Shown piece by piece: positions 43,418 through 53,300 of a stretch of 64,000 nt of DNA (within the stretch, counting starts at the first letter, position 1; every line of letters starts with the position of its first letter). The translations under genes were made by a program, and so were the position numbers. Under the pieces are notes generated by a model that saw only the letters and a list, made by a program, of their open reading frames with translations, made no database searches and had not been told where the DNA came from. The stretch is from Actinomadura_C alba. GTDB taxonomy: Bacteria; Actinomycetota; Actinomycetes; Streptosporangiales; Streptosporangiaceae. The DNA lies in contig NZ_BAAAOK010000025.1 of assembly GCF_039530285.1 (NCBI RefSeq), positions 1-64,000 on the forward strand. Reading direction: 5' to 3'.

Positions 43418-43950
43418 TTACGCCCTCCACAGGCCTAGGGCGACGACCAGATAGGGCACGGCGGCCAGGGTGAAGAGAAGGCCGGGCCCGGCCCAGTTCG
43501 ATCCCAGCGCGTAGGCCGCGAAGACCAGCACCGCTACCACCTCGACGCCGAGGCCCGAGATCGAGGTGATCGTGGCCCGGGCGCCATCGGTGATGCGTTC
43601 CTGCAGCCGGGCGTCCGCCGAGATGCCCGCCCACTCGAAGATCCCGAAGGCCACGGCGACACCCGCCATCCCCGCGGGGTGTCCGACGGCCGCCCCGGCG
43701 GCCAGGCAGCCGGCGCCGAGGGCGAGCACGGGGGCGGCCCACCGCGTGCCGCGCCCCGCGAGCCAGCCGCCCACCGTCATGCCAACGATCACCAACAGTA
43801 CGAGCAGAGGATTCACCGACGGGGCGACGCCGGTCGATTCCGCGAGCAGGGGAAGATACTCGTCCAGAGCGCCGAGTCCGAATACAGCAGAACGAGATCC
43901 GCCGAGAACGCGTAGGCGTAGAGCCTGCGCGCGAGCCTTGACTCAGGTGA
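43418..43950 (-). pseudogene. MFS transporter remnant, internally deleted and frameshifted
   Basis: On the minus strand, SRLARRLYAYAFSADLVLLYS (about 43945-43880) matches the N-terminal end of an MFS protein. Near 43875 the homologous reading moves to another frame as FGLGALDEYLPLLAESTG, sequence typical of the middle of such carriers, and continues to the normal C-terminal end (DARLQERITDGARATITSISGLGVEVVAVLVFAAYALG). Roughly half of a 400-residue transporter is missing. The last part is still open from GTG 43816 (132 residues, four hydrophobic helices) but cannot be a complete carrier. Confidence 0.75.
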
Positions 43951-44043
43951 GGATCAATGTCGTCTCATGGTCGGAACCTACATCAGGGGCGCCGGGGTGC
44001 GCAGCCCGGAATTCGGGGGAGCGCTCAGAGGTTTGCAACGGTG

Positions 44044-44406
44044 ATGGCCAAGCGAGTTCCGGACGCCTCCGCGCTGGAAGAGCTGCTCACCGCCGAGCGC
44101 GTGAGCACCCTCCGGCAGATCGCCGCGCTGACCCGCGACTGGGACGGGCTCGTCGAGTCGTCTGCCGACATCGGCGTCGACGACGAGCACGATCCTGAGG
44201 GTGCGACGCTCGCCTTCGAACGGTCCCAGATCGATGGCCTGCTCAGCCGGGCCCATGAGCACCTCACCGACCTCGACTCGGCTCTCGAGGCGCTTCGCGC
44301 CGGTACGTACGGCACCTGCGAACGCTGTGGCGACCCGATCGCCCCCGAACGCCTGACCGCCCGCCCCGCCGCGAGGACCTGCATCCGGTGCGCCGCGGCC
44401 CGGTGA
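44044..44406 (+). CDS. DksA/TraR-type zinc-finger protein
   Basis: 120 residues from ATG 44044 (GTG 44041 is an alternative). A coiled-coil-forming N-terminal part (LEELLTAERVSTLRQIAALTRDWDGLVE) leads to the C4 zinc finger Cys92, Cys95, Cys113, Cys116 (YGTCERCGDPIAPERL, TCIRCAAAR). The family acts at the RNA polymerase secondary channel in proteobacteria; actinomycete members are shorter and their role is less clear. Confidence 0.92.
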   Translation: MAKRVPDASALEELLTAERVSTLRQIAALTRDWDGLVESSADIGVDDEHDPEGATLAFERSQIDGLLSRAHEHLTDLDSALEALRAGTYGTCERCGDPIAPERLTARPAARTCIRCAAAR

Positions 44407-44439
44407 CGGGCTGAGGCCGGCCGCGTCTCCCCGCATTCT

Positions 44440-44494
44440 TCTCCCCGGATCGCGTCTCCCCGGATCGCGTCTCCCCGGATCGCGTCTCCCCGGA
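44440..44494. repeat. 15-bp tandem repeat, about 3.7 copies
   Basis: Unit tctccccggatcgcg at 44440, 44455, 44470 and partial at 44485, with a diverged earlier copy near 44426. It lies between the DksA-type gene and the sugar transporter operon. Not a CRISPR: there are no spacers. Confidence 0.9.
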
Positions 44495-44559
44495 ATCGTC
44501 TCGGGCGCCTTTCCCTGTACGCGTCTGCCCGGAAGCGGCCCGGATCGTGGATCAACCTC

Positions 44560-44581
44560 TTGACATCCTGTAATTACAGGA
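44560..44581 (+). promoter_or_regulatory. TTGACA element and 16-bp palindromic operator of the sugar ABC operon
   Basis: TTGACA (44560-44565) is immediately followed by the perfect palindrome TCCTGTAATTACAGGA (44566-44581), about 57 bases before the first transporter gene. Its core TGTAATTACA fits the GT(N)nAC pattern of GntR-family operators. A protein bound here would cover the promoter spacer and block transcription. No good -10 hexamer is visible after it, and no regulator gene lies adjacent. Confidence 0.65.
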
Positions 44582-44638
44582 CAACAGTTGCGTTCACGCT
44601 TTTGACCGAGCCGCACTCACCGCTTCCGAGGAACCCCC

Positions 44639-45667
44639 ATGGCCCGAATCCGTTATGTCTCACCCGGGGTCGCCGCCGTCATCGCCGTCGTGGCGGTGGC
44701 CGCGGGGCTCACCACCGGCAAGGCCGCGTTCGGCGGCGACAGTGATTCCGGCTCCGGTGCCACACGCTCCGCCGGGGTCAAGGTCGACGTGATCACGAAG
44801 GCGACCGACTCGGAGTTCTGGCAGTCGATGCTCGCCGGGTCCAAGAAGGCGGGCGGTGACTTCGGCGTCCAGCTGGGCCTGTTCGGCCCGACGTCCGAGA
44901 CCGACATCGACGGGCAGGTGAAGCTCGTCGAGAACTCCATCTCACGAGGTGCGGACGCCATCGTCCTGGCCGCCAACTCCTCCAGCGCGCTCAACGGGGT
45001 CGTACAGCGTGCCAGGACGGCGGGCATCAAAGTCGTCACCGTGGACAACGCGATCACCACGCAGACCGAGGGATTCATCGGCACCGACAACATCAAGGCG
45101 GGCCAGCAGGCCGGCGAGCGCATGTGCAAGCTGATCAAGGACAAGGACCAGGGGGACGGAAAGATCGTCCACGAGAGCTCGGTCTCGGGTCAGCAGGTTC
45201 TGGTCGACCGCTTCACCGGCTTCAAGGAGGGGCTCGCCAAGGACTGCCCGGATGCCGAGGTCGTCCAGACGCTCGTCAACGACAACGACCTCAACAAGGC
45301 CGTCGGCCAGGTCGGCGACGTGCTGAGCAGCCGGCCCGACGTCGTGGGGATCTTCGCCGACAACAACACCTCCGGCACCGGGGCGGCGCGCGCGATCCAG
45401 GAGAAGAACGCGGCGTCGCGGGTCGTCGCCGTCGCCTTCGACTCCGACCCCGCCGAGGTCGAGGGCGTCCGCACCGGCACGCTCAGCGCGATCATCGTGC
45501 AGAACCCGTTCTTCTTCGGCTACCAGGGGGTGGCCGAGGCGGTGATGGCGGTCCGTGGCAGCGCTCCGCCGGTGAACCTGGACCCGGGCGCAGTGGTCAT
45601 CGACAAGTCGATGGTCGACAGGCCCGAGTTCGCCCAGCTCCTCGACCCGCCGAAGACGAAGGGCTGA
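44639..45667 (+). CDS. Sugar ABC transporter substrate-binding protein (RbsB-like)
   Basis: 342 residues from ATG 44639. The N-terminal hydrophobic segment (SPGVAAVIAVVAVAAGLTTG) directs export; no clear lipobox Cys is seen, so it may be anchored by this helix or released. The binding domain is class I periplasmic (VDVITKATDSEFWQSMLAGSKKAG, LVENSISRGADAIVLAANS, VTVDNAI, FADNNTSGTGAARAI). This group binds ribose, xylose, galactose or related monosaccharides. First gene of a three-gene operon. Confidence 0.92.
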   Translation: MARIRYVSPGVAAVIAVVAVAAGLTTGKAAFGGDSDSGSGATRSAGVKVDVITKATDSEFWQSMLAGSKKAGGDFGVQLGLFGPTSETDIDGQVKLVENSISRGADAIVLAANSSSALNGVVQRARTAGIKVVTVDNAITTQTEGFIGTDNIKAGQQAGERMCKLIKDKDQGDGKIVHESSVSGQQVLVDRFTGFKEGLAKDCPDAEVVQTLVNDNDLNKAVGQVGDVLSSRPDVVGIFADNNTSGTGAARAIQEKNAASRVVAVAFDSDPAEVEGVRTGTLSAIIVQNPFFFGYQGVAEAVMAVRGSAPPVNLDPGAVVIDKSMVDRPEFAQLLDPPKTKG

Positions 45668-45671
45668 GCCC

Positions 45672-47252
45672 GTGCCGACGTCCCAGACGGCGGCTCCGGG
45701 CACCGACGCGCCGGAGGTCCCGCCGGTACTGACCCTCCGCAAGATCAGCAAGAGGTACGGCGCGGTGCGCGCGCTCGACGGCGTCGACCTGGATCTCCAT
45801 CCGGGGTCCGTGCACTGCCTCGCCGGTGAGAACGGCGCGGGCAAGTCGACGCTGATCAAGGTCCTCACCGGCGCCGTGTCGCGTGACAGCGGTGACTACG
45901 AGATCGACGGCGATCAGGTACGCCGCAACGTCACCCCCGCCGAATCCCGTGGCTTCGGGGTCGGCGTCGTCTACCAGGAGCTCAGCCTGCTGCCGCAGCT
46001 CACGGTGGCCGACAACCTGTGCATGGGTGCGTTCCCGTCGCGTGCCGGGGTCGTGGACCGGCGTCGCCAGCGAAAGGCGGCGGCGGCGATGCTGGACCGG
46101 GTGGGCCTCGCCGGCCTGGATCTGGACCTGCCCGTGGCCGCGCTGCCCACCGCGACCCGGCAACTCGTCGAGATCGCCCGGGTCCTCGCCAACGACGCCA
46201 AGGTCGTCGTCTTCGACGAGCCCACCACGGCCCTGTCCGCGGAGGAGGCCGAGGCGCTGCTCGCCCGGATCTCCACCCTGCGGTCGGACGGCGTCGCCGT
46301 CCTGTACGTGACCCACCGGCTGGAGGAGATCTTCGCCATCGGAGACACGGTCACGGTGCTGCGCGACGGCGCCCACGTGCTCACCAGCCCGGTGGCCGAG
46401 TTCGACGAGGACTCCCTCATCGCGGCGATGGTCGGCCGGGAGATCTCCAATCTCTATCCGGGGCAGCGCAGCGACCCGGGGGAGCCGCGCCTGGAGGTCC
46501 GCGGCCTGCGCCCGCCGGGCTTCCCGGAACCCGCCGACCTGTCCGTACGGGCCGGTGAGATCGTCGGTCTCGCCGGGTTGCTGGGCTCGGGCCGCAGTGA
46601 ACTGCTGCGGGCGGTGTTCGGCGCCGATCCGGTCGGCGGCGGAGAGGTGCTCGTGGACGGGCGGCCCGTTCCGCCCGGGTCGACCCGGGCGGCCGCACGC
46701 CGCGGCATCGGGCTGCTGACCGAGGACCGCAAGGAGTCGGGGCTGCTGCCCGAGCTGAGCATCGAGGAGAACATCGCGATCGCCGGCTGGCGGACGGCGG
46801 GCTCCCGTGGCCTCGTGAACCGCACCCGGTTGCGGCGGCACGTGGAGGCCGCGGCGGACGGGTTGCGGCTGCGCTTCGGGGAGTGGTCCGACCCGGTGTC
46901 GTCGCTGTCCGGCGGCAACCAGCAGAAGGTGCTGATCGCCCGCTGGCGGGCGCTCGACGCCAAGGTCCTGCTGCTCGACGAGCCCACCAAGGGCGTGGAC
47001 GTCGGCGCGAAGGCCGACATCTACCGCATCGTCGCCGACCTGGCAGCGGCCGGTCTCGCGATCGTCGTGGTCTCGTCCTACCTGCCCGAGCTGCTGGGCC
47101 TGTGCGACCGCGTGGTCGTGGTCAAGGAAAGACGCCTCGTCGCCGAGCTCACCGCCGCCGAGGCGACCGAAGAGGAGGTGCTCCGCCTGGCCAGCCCCAG
47201 CGGCGGCGCCGCGTCCGTGCCGGAAGAAGTGAACCCCGTGGAGCACCGATGA
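45672..47252 (+). CDS. Sugar ABC transporter ATP-binding protein (RbsA-like, two NBDs)
   Basis: 526 residues from GTG 45672, four bases after the preceding stop. Two ATPase domains in tandem. The first has Walker A GENGAGKST and Walker B VVVFDEPTTAL, but its signature reads LPTATRQLVEIAR instead of LSGGxxQ. The second has a degenerate Walker A (LLGSGRSEL), intact signature SSLSGGNQQKVLIARW and Walker B LLLDEPTKGVD. This asymmetry is usual in RbsA/XylG/MglA proteins. It energises uptake through the permease that follows. Confidence 0.95.
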   Translation: MPTSQTAAPGTDAPEVPPVLTLRKISKRYGAVRALDGVDLDLHPGSVHCLAGENGAGKSTLIKVLTGAVSRDSGDYEIDGDQVRRNVTPAESRGFGVGVVYQELSLLPQLTVADNLCMGAFPSRAGVVDRRRQRKAAAAMLDRVGLAGLDLDLPVAALPTATRQLVEIARVLANDAKVVVFDEPTTALSAEEAEALLARISTLRSDGVAVLYVTHRLEEIFAIGDTVTVLRDGAHVLTSPVAEFDEDSLIAAMVGREISNLYPGQRSDPGEPRLEVRGLRPPGFPEPADLSVRAGEIVGLAGLLGSGRSELLRAVFGADPVGGGEVLVDGRPVPPGSTRAAARRGIGLLTEDRKESGLLPELSIEENIAIAGWRTAGSRGLVNRTRLRRHVEAAADGLRLRFGEWSDPVSSLSGGNQQKVLIARWRALDAKVLLLDEPTKGVDVGAKADIYRIVADLAAAGLAIVVVSSYLPELLGLCDRVVVVKERRLVAELTAAEATEEEVLRLASPSGGAASVPEEVNPVEHR

Positions 47253-48292
47253 CCGAAGTCACCACCGCACCGCCGAGCAAGCGCCGCGGCCGCGATCCGC
47301 GTCCCGAGCCCGGTGCCGACGAGATCCTCGGGCTCGGACAGATCTTCAGCAGGGGACTCGGCGGGATCCCCGTCCTGCTGGTGCTCGCGTTCACGCTGAG
47401 CCTGACCACCGACACCTTCCTCACCGGTACCAACCTCGACAACCTCGGCCGCCAGGTCTCCATCTACGCCATCCTCGGCGCGGCACAGCTCCTGGTGATC
47501 ATCACCGCGGGCATCGACCTGTCGGTCGGATCGGTGGTGGGCATCGCCGGAGTCGTCGCGGCCAAGGCGGTGTTCGAGACCACCGGTGGGCTGCCGATCG
47601 TGTGGGCGGTGCTGCTCGCGCTGGCCGTCGGCGCACTCGCCGGGCTGATCAACGGCGTGCTCGTCGCCGTCGTACGGTTGCCGCCGTTCATCGTGACCCT
47701 CGGGATGATGGGGATCGCGCGCGGCGCGACCCTCCTGATCACCGACGGCCGCACCGTACAGCCGCTGCCTGAGGGCTTCTCCCGGCTCGCCGGCGGATCG
47801 GTGTTCGGGATCGCCAACCTGACCTGGGTGATGCTGATCGTCACGGTCGCCGTCGCGTTCTTCCTACGCCGTACGGTGTGGGGTCGTTATCTGTACGCGG
47901 TCGGCTCCAACGCCGAGTCGGCGCGGCTGACCGGCGTTCCGGTCCGCGCCGTGCAGATCAGCGCCTACACGCTGAGCGGGCTGCTCGCGGCCCTCGCCGG
48001 GCTGTTGCTCGCGTCCCGGCTCGGCAACGGCGTGCCGACCGCCGGCACCGGATACGAGCTTCAGGCCATCGCGGCCTGCGTGATCGGCGGCGCCAGTCTC
48101 TTCGGTGCCCGCGGCACCGCCCTCGGCGCGCTCGTCGGAGCCCTCATCGTCGGCACGCTCGACAACGGCGGCACGCTACTCGGCATCGACCCGTTCTGGC
48201 TCCAGATCCTCACGGGTGTGCTGATCCTCGTGGCGGTCGCCTCCGAGCACCTGCAGAAGCTGCGGGCACGAGGCCGCGCTCCCAGTTCATAA
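47249..48292 (+). CDS. Sugar ABC transporter permease (RbsC-like)
   Basis: 347 residues from ATG 47249, overlapping the ATPase stop by four bases. About ten membrane helices with the family segments ITAGIDLSVGSVVGIAGVV, PPFIVTLGMMGIARGATLL and VGSNAESARLTGVPV (coupling region). It pairs as a homodimer with the ATPase. The operon ends at the hairpin 48307-48346. Confidence 0.95.
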   Translation: MTEVTTAPPSKRRGRDPRPEPGADEILGLGQIFSRGLGGIPVLLVLAFTLSLTTDTFLTGTNLDNLGRQVSIYAILGAAQLLVIITAGIDLSVGSVVGIAGVVAAKAVFETTGGLPIVWAVLLALAVGALAGLINGVLVAVVRLPPFIVTLGMMGIARGATLLITDGRTVQPLPEGFSRLAGGSVFGIANLTWVMLIVTVAVAFFLRRTVWGRYLYAVGSNAESARLTGVPVRAVQISAYTLSGLLAALAGLLLASRLGNGVPTAGTGYELQAIAACVIGGASLFGARGTALGALVGALIVGTLDNGGTLLGIDPFWLQILTGVLILVAVASEHLQKLRARGRAPSS

Positions 48293-48306
48293 AAGACCGC
48301 GAGACA

Positions 48307-48346
48307 GGTGTGCCCGGTGGCCCCGCCCGAGGTCACCGGGCACACC
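48307..48346 (+). terminator. Terminator hairpin after the sugar ABC operon
   Basis: A perfect 13-bp stem (arms 48307-48319 and 48334-48346) with a 14-base loop, 14 bases after the permease stop. It has no U-tract. Confidence 0.75.
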
Positions 48347-48418
48347 CATTGATCCGCTGCTCGCTCCAGACCCGGGCCGGTCGCCTGCCCGGGAACCCCG
48401 ATTCGTGACGAGCTGTGC

Positions 48419-48547
48419 TCAGCCGGTGAACAGCTGCGTCACCTTGCGGATGAGTTCGTACCCGCCGTAGGCGAAGGGGAGGCCGACCCACAGCCAGGCG
48501 ACCACCTTCAGTGGAATGTGGTCGGCCCGCTCCTGCTCTTTGGTCAC
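48419..48547 (-). CDS. 42-residue small membrane partner of the MFS transporter
   Basis: Starts at GTG 48547, overlapping the stop of the OFA-type transporter by four bases (GTGA). It encodes VTKEQERADHIPLKVVAW, then a hydrophobic helix (LWVGLPFAYGGYELI) and RKVTQLFTG. The position, size and single helix fit the small subunit proteins that accompany oxalate/formate-antiporter-type MFS carriers in actinobacteria. It probably binds and stabilises the carrier. No separate promoter is visible. Confidence 0.8.
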   Translation of the reverse strand: MTKEQERADHIPLKVVAWLWVGLPFAYGGYELIRKVTQLFTG

Positions 48548-49947
48548 TGTCCGTCTCCCTTCCCGGCGGCCGACGTCGTCGGCTGCACCGTCTCTTGCTC
48601 TCGCACCGACTCCGGAGGCTCGTGGTACTTCGAGTTCACCGGGCGTACGAGTTCGTTCGCGATGAATCCGATCGCCAGCAAACAGATCATGATGTACATC
48701 GACAGGGTGTACAGGGCGGGACCGGTCTTCCCGGCCTCCTCCTGCGCGTCGGCCACCCCGTTGATGATCAGCGGTCCAAGCACGCCCGCCAACGACCACG
48801 CGGTCAGCAGCCGACCGTGGATGGCACCGACCTGGAAGGTTCCGAACAGGTCCTTCAGGTAGGCGGGGATCGTGGCGAACCCGCCGCCGTAGAACGACAG
48901 GATCAGCATCGCGCAGACGATGAACAGCGGCTTCGAGGCGTCCTTGCTCAGCGCGATGGTGAGGTACAGCAGAGCGCCGAAGCCGAGGTAGACGCGGTAG
49001 ATGTTCTTGCGGCCGATGATGTCCGACGTGGACGACCAGGTGATCCGTCCCAGCATGTTGCACAGCGACAGCAGCGCGACGAACCCCGCGGCCGCGCTCG
49101 CGGCGACCGGGGTCGAGGTGTCGGCGAAGAAGCTCGTGATCATCGGGGCGGCCTTCTCCAGGATCCCGATGCCCGCGGTCACGTTCATGCACAGCACCAC
49201 CCACAGGCACCAGAACTGGGGCGTGCGGATCGCGCTGTTCGCCGAGACGTTGGCCGTGGTGACCAGCGGCCGGGCGGCGACGTCCGCCGGGGTCCACCCG
49301 GCGGGGCGCCAGTCGGGCGCGGGAACACGTACGAGCAGGACGCCGAACGACATGAAGACGGCGTAGACCACACCGTGCACGAGGAAGGTCTGCGCGACAC
49401 CGCCGGTGTCGGTTCCGAAGGACTCGAGCATCTGTGCCGACCACGGCGAGGCGATGAGCGCGCCTCCGCCGAATCCCATGATGGCGATGCCGGTCGCCAT
49501 GCCGGGCCGGTCGGGGAACCATTTGATCAGGGTCGACACCGGGGAGATGTAACCGATGCCGAGCCCGATTCCGCCGACGAAGCCGTACCCGAACACGACG
49601 AGCCAGTACTGCTCGAGGAACATGCCGAGCGAGGCGAGCAGGAATCCCGAGGAGAAGCACGTCATAGAGACGAACATGGCCCAGCGCGGGCCCTTGCGTT
49701 CGACCGTGGTGCCGCCGAAGGCGGCGGACAGCCCGAGCATCACGATGGCGATCTGGAACGGCAACGCGCTCGCGGTTCCCGACAGGTCCAGCGAGGATTC
49801 GAGCGGGGGTTTGAACACGCTCCACGCGTAGGCCTGACCGATCGCCAGGTGGACTGACAACGCGGCCGGGGGGATCAACCAGCGGCTCCACGTGGGCGGA
49901 GCCACGATTCGGGATTTATCCAGAAAATGCAGGCCCGCTGTGCTCAA
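48544..49947 (-). CDS. OFA-type MFS transporter (oxalate/formate antiporter family)
   Basis: 467 residues from TTG 49947, chosen because GGAGGTGA lies seven bases upstream. Twelve membrane helices. The N-terminal part has WLIPPAALSVHLAIGQAYAWSVFKPPL, a family signature; YGFVGGIGLGIGYISPVSTLIKWFPDRPGMATG and GMATGIAIMGFGGGALIASP follow. The family exchanges small carboxylates or takes up monocarboxylates. No oxalate-degrading genes are adjacent, so the substrate is open. Confidence 0.92.
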   Translation of the reverse strand: MSTAGLHFLDKSRIVAPPTWSRWLIPPAALSVHLAIGQAYAWSVFKPPLESSLDLSGTASALPFQIAIVMLGLSAAFGGTTVERKGPRWAMFVSMTCFSSGFLLASLGMFLEQYWLVVFGYGFVGGIGLGIGYISPVSTLIKWFPDRPGMATGIAIMGFGGGALIASPWSAQMLESFGTDTGGVAQTFLVHGVVYAVFMSFGVLLVRVPAPDWRPAGWTPADVAARPLVTTANVSANSAIRTPQFWCLWVVLCMNVTAGIGILEKAAPMITSFFADTSTPVAASAAAGFVALLSLCNMLGRITWSSTSDIIGRKNIYRVYLGFGALLYLTIALSKDASKPLFIVCAMLILSFYGGGFATIPAYLKDLFGTFQVGAIHGRLLTAWSLAGVLGPLIINGVADAQEEAGKTGPALYTLSMYIMICLLAIGFIANELVRPVNSKYHEPPESVREQETVQPTTSAAGKGDGQ

Positions 49948-50084
49948 GCCGGTCACCTCCACAGGAACCAACGACCGACCTGAGACGGTATACGGTATCC
50001 GACCGGACCGAAAGACCTGATAGCGCCCGAGTCGGCACGGTGCCTGCCGGTTCTGGTATCGCCGTTCTGTCGTAGTCCATCCTT

Positions 50085-50260
50085 AAGGTGGGATGGTGTG
50101 GCTTCGTTACTCCTTCCGGTTGGATCCGACGCCTGGTCAGCGCATTGCACGGTCGCGGGCGTTCGGGTGTGCGCGGACGAAGAAGCCATCGAGATGCCGC
50201 ATGAACCCGAGCGGCACGGGCGAGAGTCCCCGGGCTTCAGCCAGGGGAGCGCGTCGACTT
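50085..50260 (+). mobile_element. Scar of an IS200/IS605-type TnpB element
   Basis: From GTG 50096, WLRYSFRLDPTPGQRIARSRAFGCAR is the start of a TnpB transposase (normally followed by VVFND). After only about 30 residues it jumps to the other end of a TnpB reading (MNPSGTGESPRASARG). The right-end hairpin follows (arms about 50228-50235 and 50240-50247). About 350 codons between have been lost. What remains is both ends of the element, including the region that in intact elements gives the 3' guide-RNA scaffold. It lies 40 bases before the large ATPase gene. Confidence 0.75.
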
Positions 50261-50301
50261 CGCACTGCCACGTCCACCCACGGAGAGGCGGCAGGCCGGA
50301 A

Positions 50302-53300
50302 ATGACACCCGCGCTCATCGGGCGTGACCATCCCGCCGGCGTGCTGCGCGCCGAGATCGCCCGGGTGGCCGACAGCCACGGTGGCCTGGTTCTCGTCACG
50401 GGTGAGGCGGGGATCGGCAAGACCACGCTCGTGACCGGTGCGGTGGACGAGGCCCGGCGGCTCGGCGCCCTGGTCGTCAGCGGTTCGTGCTGGGACTCCG
50501 AGAGCGCGCCCGGCTACTGGCCGTGGGTGCAGGTGATCAGAGGCCTGCGCCGCGGCGCCACCCCCGAAGAGTGGGCGGCGGCCGAGTCGGCCGCGGGCGG
50601 CGGCCTGGCCGTGATGCTCGGAGAGTCGTCGAACGCCGAGGCGGTCGAGGCGTTCCAGCTGTACGACGCGGTGACGAGCGCGCTGGTGTCGGTCTCGCAG
50701 AGCCGGCCGGTCGTGGTCGTGCTCGACGACCTGCACTGGGCGGACGCCGCGTCGGTGCGGCTGCTGGAGTTCGCGGCCCGGCACACCTGGTTCGAGCGGC
50801 TGCTCCTGGTGGGCACCTACCGCGATGTCGAGGTCGAGTTGGCCGAGCATCCACTGCGGCCGCTGATGCTGTCACTGGTGGCGAAGGCGACGACGGTGAC
50901 GCTGACCGGCCTCGACCGCGACGAGGTCGGCGCGCTGATGCTCCGTACGGCCGGGGACGAACCCGATGCGGACCTCGTCACCGAGGTGCACCGCCGCACC
51001 GGTGGCAACCCGTTCTTCGTCGAGCAGACGGCCCGGCTCTGGCGCAGCGGAGGTTCGGTCACCGCGATCGCGCCGGGTGTGCGCGACGCCGTACAGCGGC
51101 GGCTGTCACTACTGCCGGTACCGGTGGCCCGGCTGTTGACCGTCGCGGCCGTGCTCGGCCGCGAGTTCCATCGCCAGGTGCTCGCGGCCGGCGCCTCGGC
51201 ACCCGTACCGCAGGTGGACCGGCTGCTCGATCAGGCCGTGGCCGCCCGGCTCGTGGTGACGCTCGGAGCCGGGCGGTTCGGCTTCGCGCATGATCTGGTT
51301 CGCGAAACGCTCTACGACTCACTCGACGAGGCCGAGGCGCGCCGATATCACGCCGCCGTCGTCCGCGCCCTCGACCGCTCGTCGGCCCTCGCCGAGAACG
51401 TCCTGCCGGCCGAGATCGCCCGCCATGCCCATCTCGCCGGTGCCGACCTCGACCCCGCCCGTGCGGTGGTCCACCTGGAGGCCGCGGCGCACGACGCCGG
51501 CCGCCGGCTCGCCTTCGAGGAGGCCATCGGGCACTACCGGCGGGCACTCGATCGCGCCGACGCCGTGGAACCTCGTAAACGGGTCGTGATCACACTCAAC
51601 CTCGGCCATGAGCTGCATCACAGCGGCGATCGCGAGGGAGCCTGGGCGGCCTTCGAGGATGCCGTCTCCCTGGCCGGCGAGTCCGGCGACCCCGACGCGC
51701 TGACGCGGGTGGCGCTGGTCCTGTATGGGTACCAGCACCTCGGGGCCGACCGGGACCTCGTGCGAACCGGCCTCCTGCGCAGGGCGCACAGCGAACTCGT
51801 ACTCGGGGGCGCGACACCCGACCACCGGCTGCCGATCGACCGTGTCGCGCAGGAGCTCGCCGTCCACGCGGCGGGCCTCGCGCGGAGCGCGGGCGACGAC
51901 GAGGCGCTGGCGTTCAGCCTGTGGAGCCGCCATGACATCATCTGGGGGCCCGGCACCGCCGCGGAGCGGGAGCAGCTCACCGATGAGATGGCCGAGCTCG
52001 CCCGCCGGAGTTCCGACCACGACATGGAGCACCACGCCATGTCACTGCGGTGGGTGGCGCTGCTGGAGCAGGGCGACCCCCGTTACCTCGACCAGTTCCA
52101 CGCGTTCGTGGCCCTGGCCGAACGCGACGTCCTCCCGCGCTTCAAGCTGGCCGCGGCCATCGACCAGAGCATCATCACCTCCCTGCTGGGCCGCTTCGCC
52201 GACGCGGAGGCCCTGCTCGACGAGGCGGTGGTGCTGTGCCGGGTCGAACACGACATGTTCTCGGAGATGACGAACCATCTGCGCTGGGCGCTCTGGCTCC
52301 AGCAGGGCCGCTTCGACGAGCTGGAGGCGCTGCACCGGTCACTCGGCGATAACGGGCTGCCCTACCCGCACCTGCTGAAGGGCATCACGGCCGTTCACAC
52401 GGGGAACCTCGACGTCGCGCTTCGGCACTACGAGGAGCGGGCGGACGCCGACGAGCCCTACCCCTCCTACAGCATGCCGCTGTGGCTGAGGTTCCAGGCA
52501 CAGGTCGCGGCCGCGTCACGCAGACCCGAACTCTGCGAACGCGCCCGCGCGGACCTCGCCCCGTACGCGGGGCAATGGGCCCTGTCGGTGTTCGGATGCG
52601 ACATCAGCGGTCCGATGGACCTGTGGACGGCGCTCGTCGACGCCGCCCAGGAGCGCTGGGACGACGCGATCGACGGATTCACCGCCGCCTACCGGTCGGC
52701 CGACCGGCTCCAGGCCCGGCCCTGGTCGATCGAGGCCCGAAGCCGCCTTGCCGAGGCACTGATCGGCCGTGGCTCCGCCGCCGACGTGGCCGCGGCCGCC
52801 GGGCTGCTGGACGAGGTCGAGCGCGAGGCGGCCGAGATCGGCATGCGGCACATCGCCGAACGGGTACGGGGGGCGCGTGCCGGTATCGACCCCGTCACCG
52901 CGGACGGCGATCGCCCCGGTGGGTTCGGGGGCGGCGAGTCCGGGGCAGGCGAGTCCGTATTCGATGAGTTCCGGTTCGACGGGCAGGTCTGGTCGCTCGG
53001 GTTCGGTGGCCGCACGGTCCATATGCCCGACGCCAAGGGTCTGCGCGATCTGCATTTCCTGCTCGGGCGGCCGGGCATGGACGTTCCGGCCGTCCAGCTG
53101 CTCAGCCCCGAAGGCGGTGCGATCGTGGTCGCGGCCCGGCGCATGGGGGGCGACGCCATGCTCGACGACGAAGCCAAGGCGCAGTACCGCCGCCGCCTCA
53201 CCCGGCTGGACGAGGAGATCGACCGGGCCGTCGAGCTCGGCGATGACCGGCGGGCGGCGGAGTACGACCGGGAGCGCGAGGCGCTGCTGCAGGAACTGCG

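Noticed and set aside
44440..44494. CRISPR-like array
   Set aside because: The 15-bp units are directly adjacent, with no spacers and no cas genes in the window.
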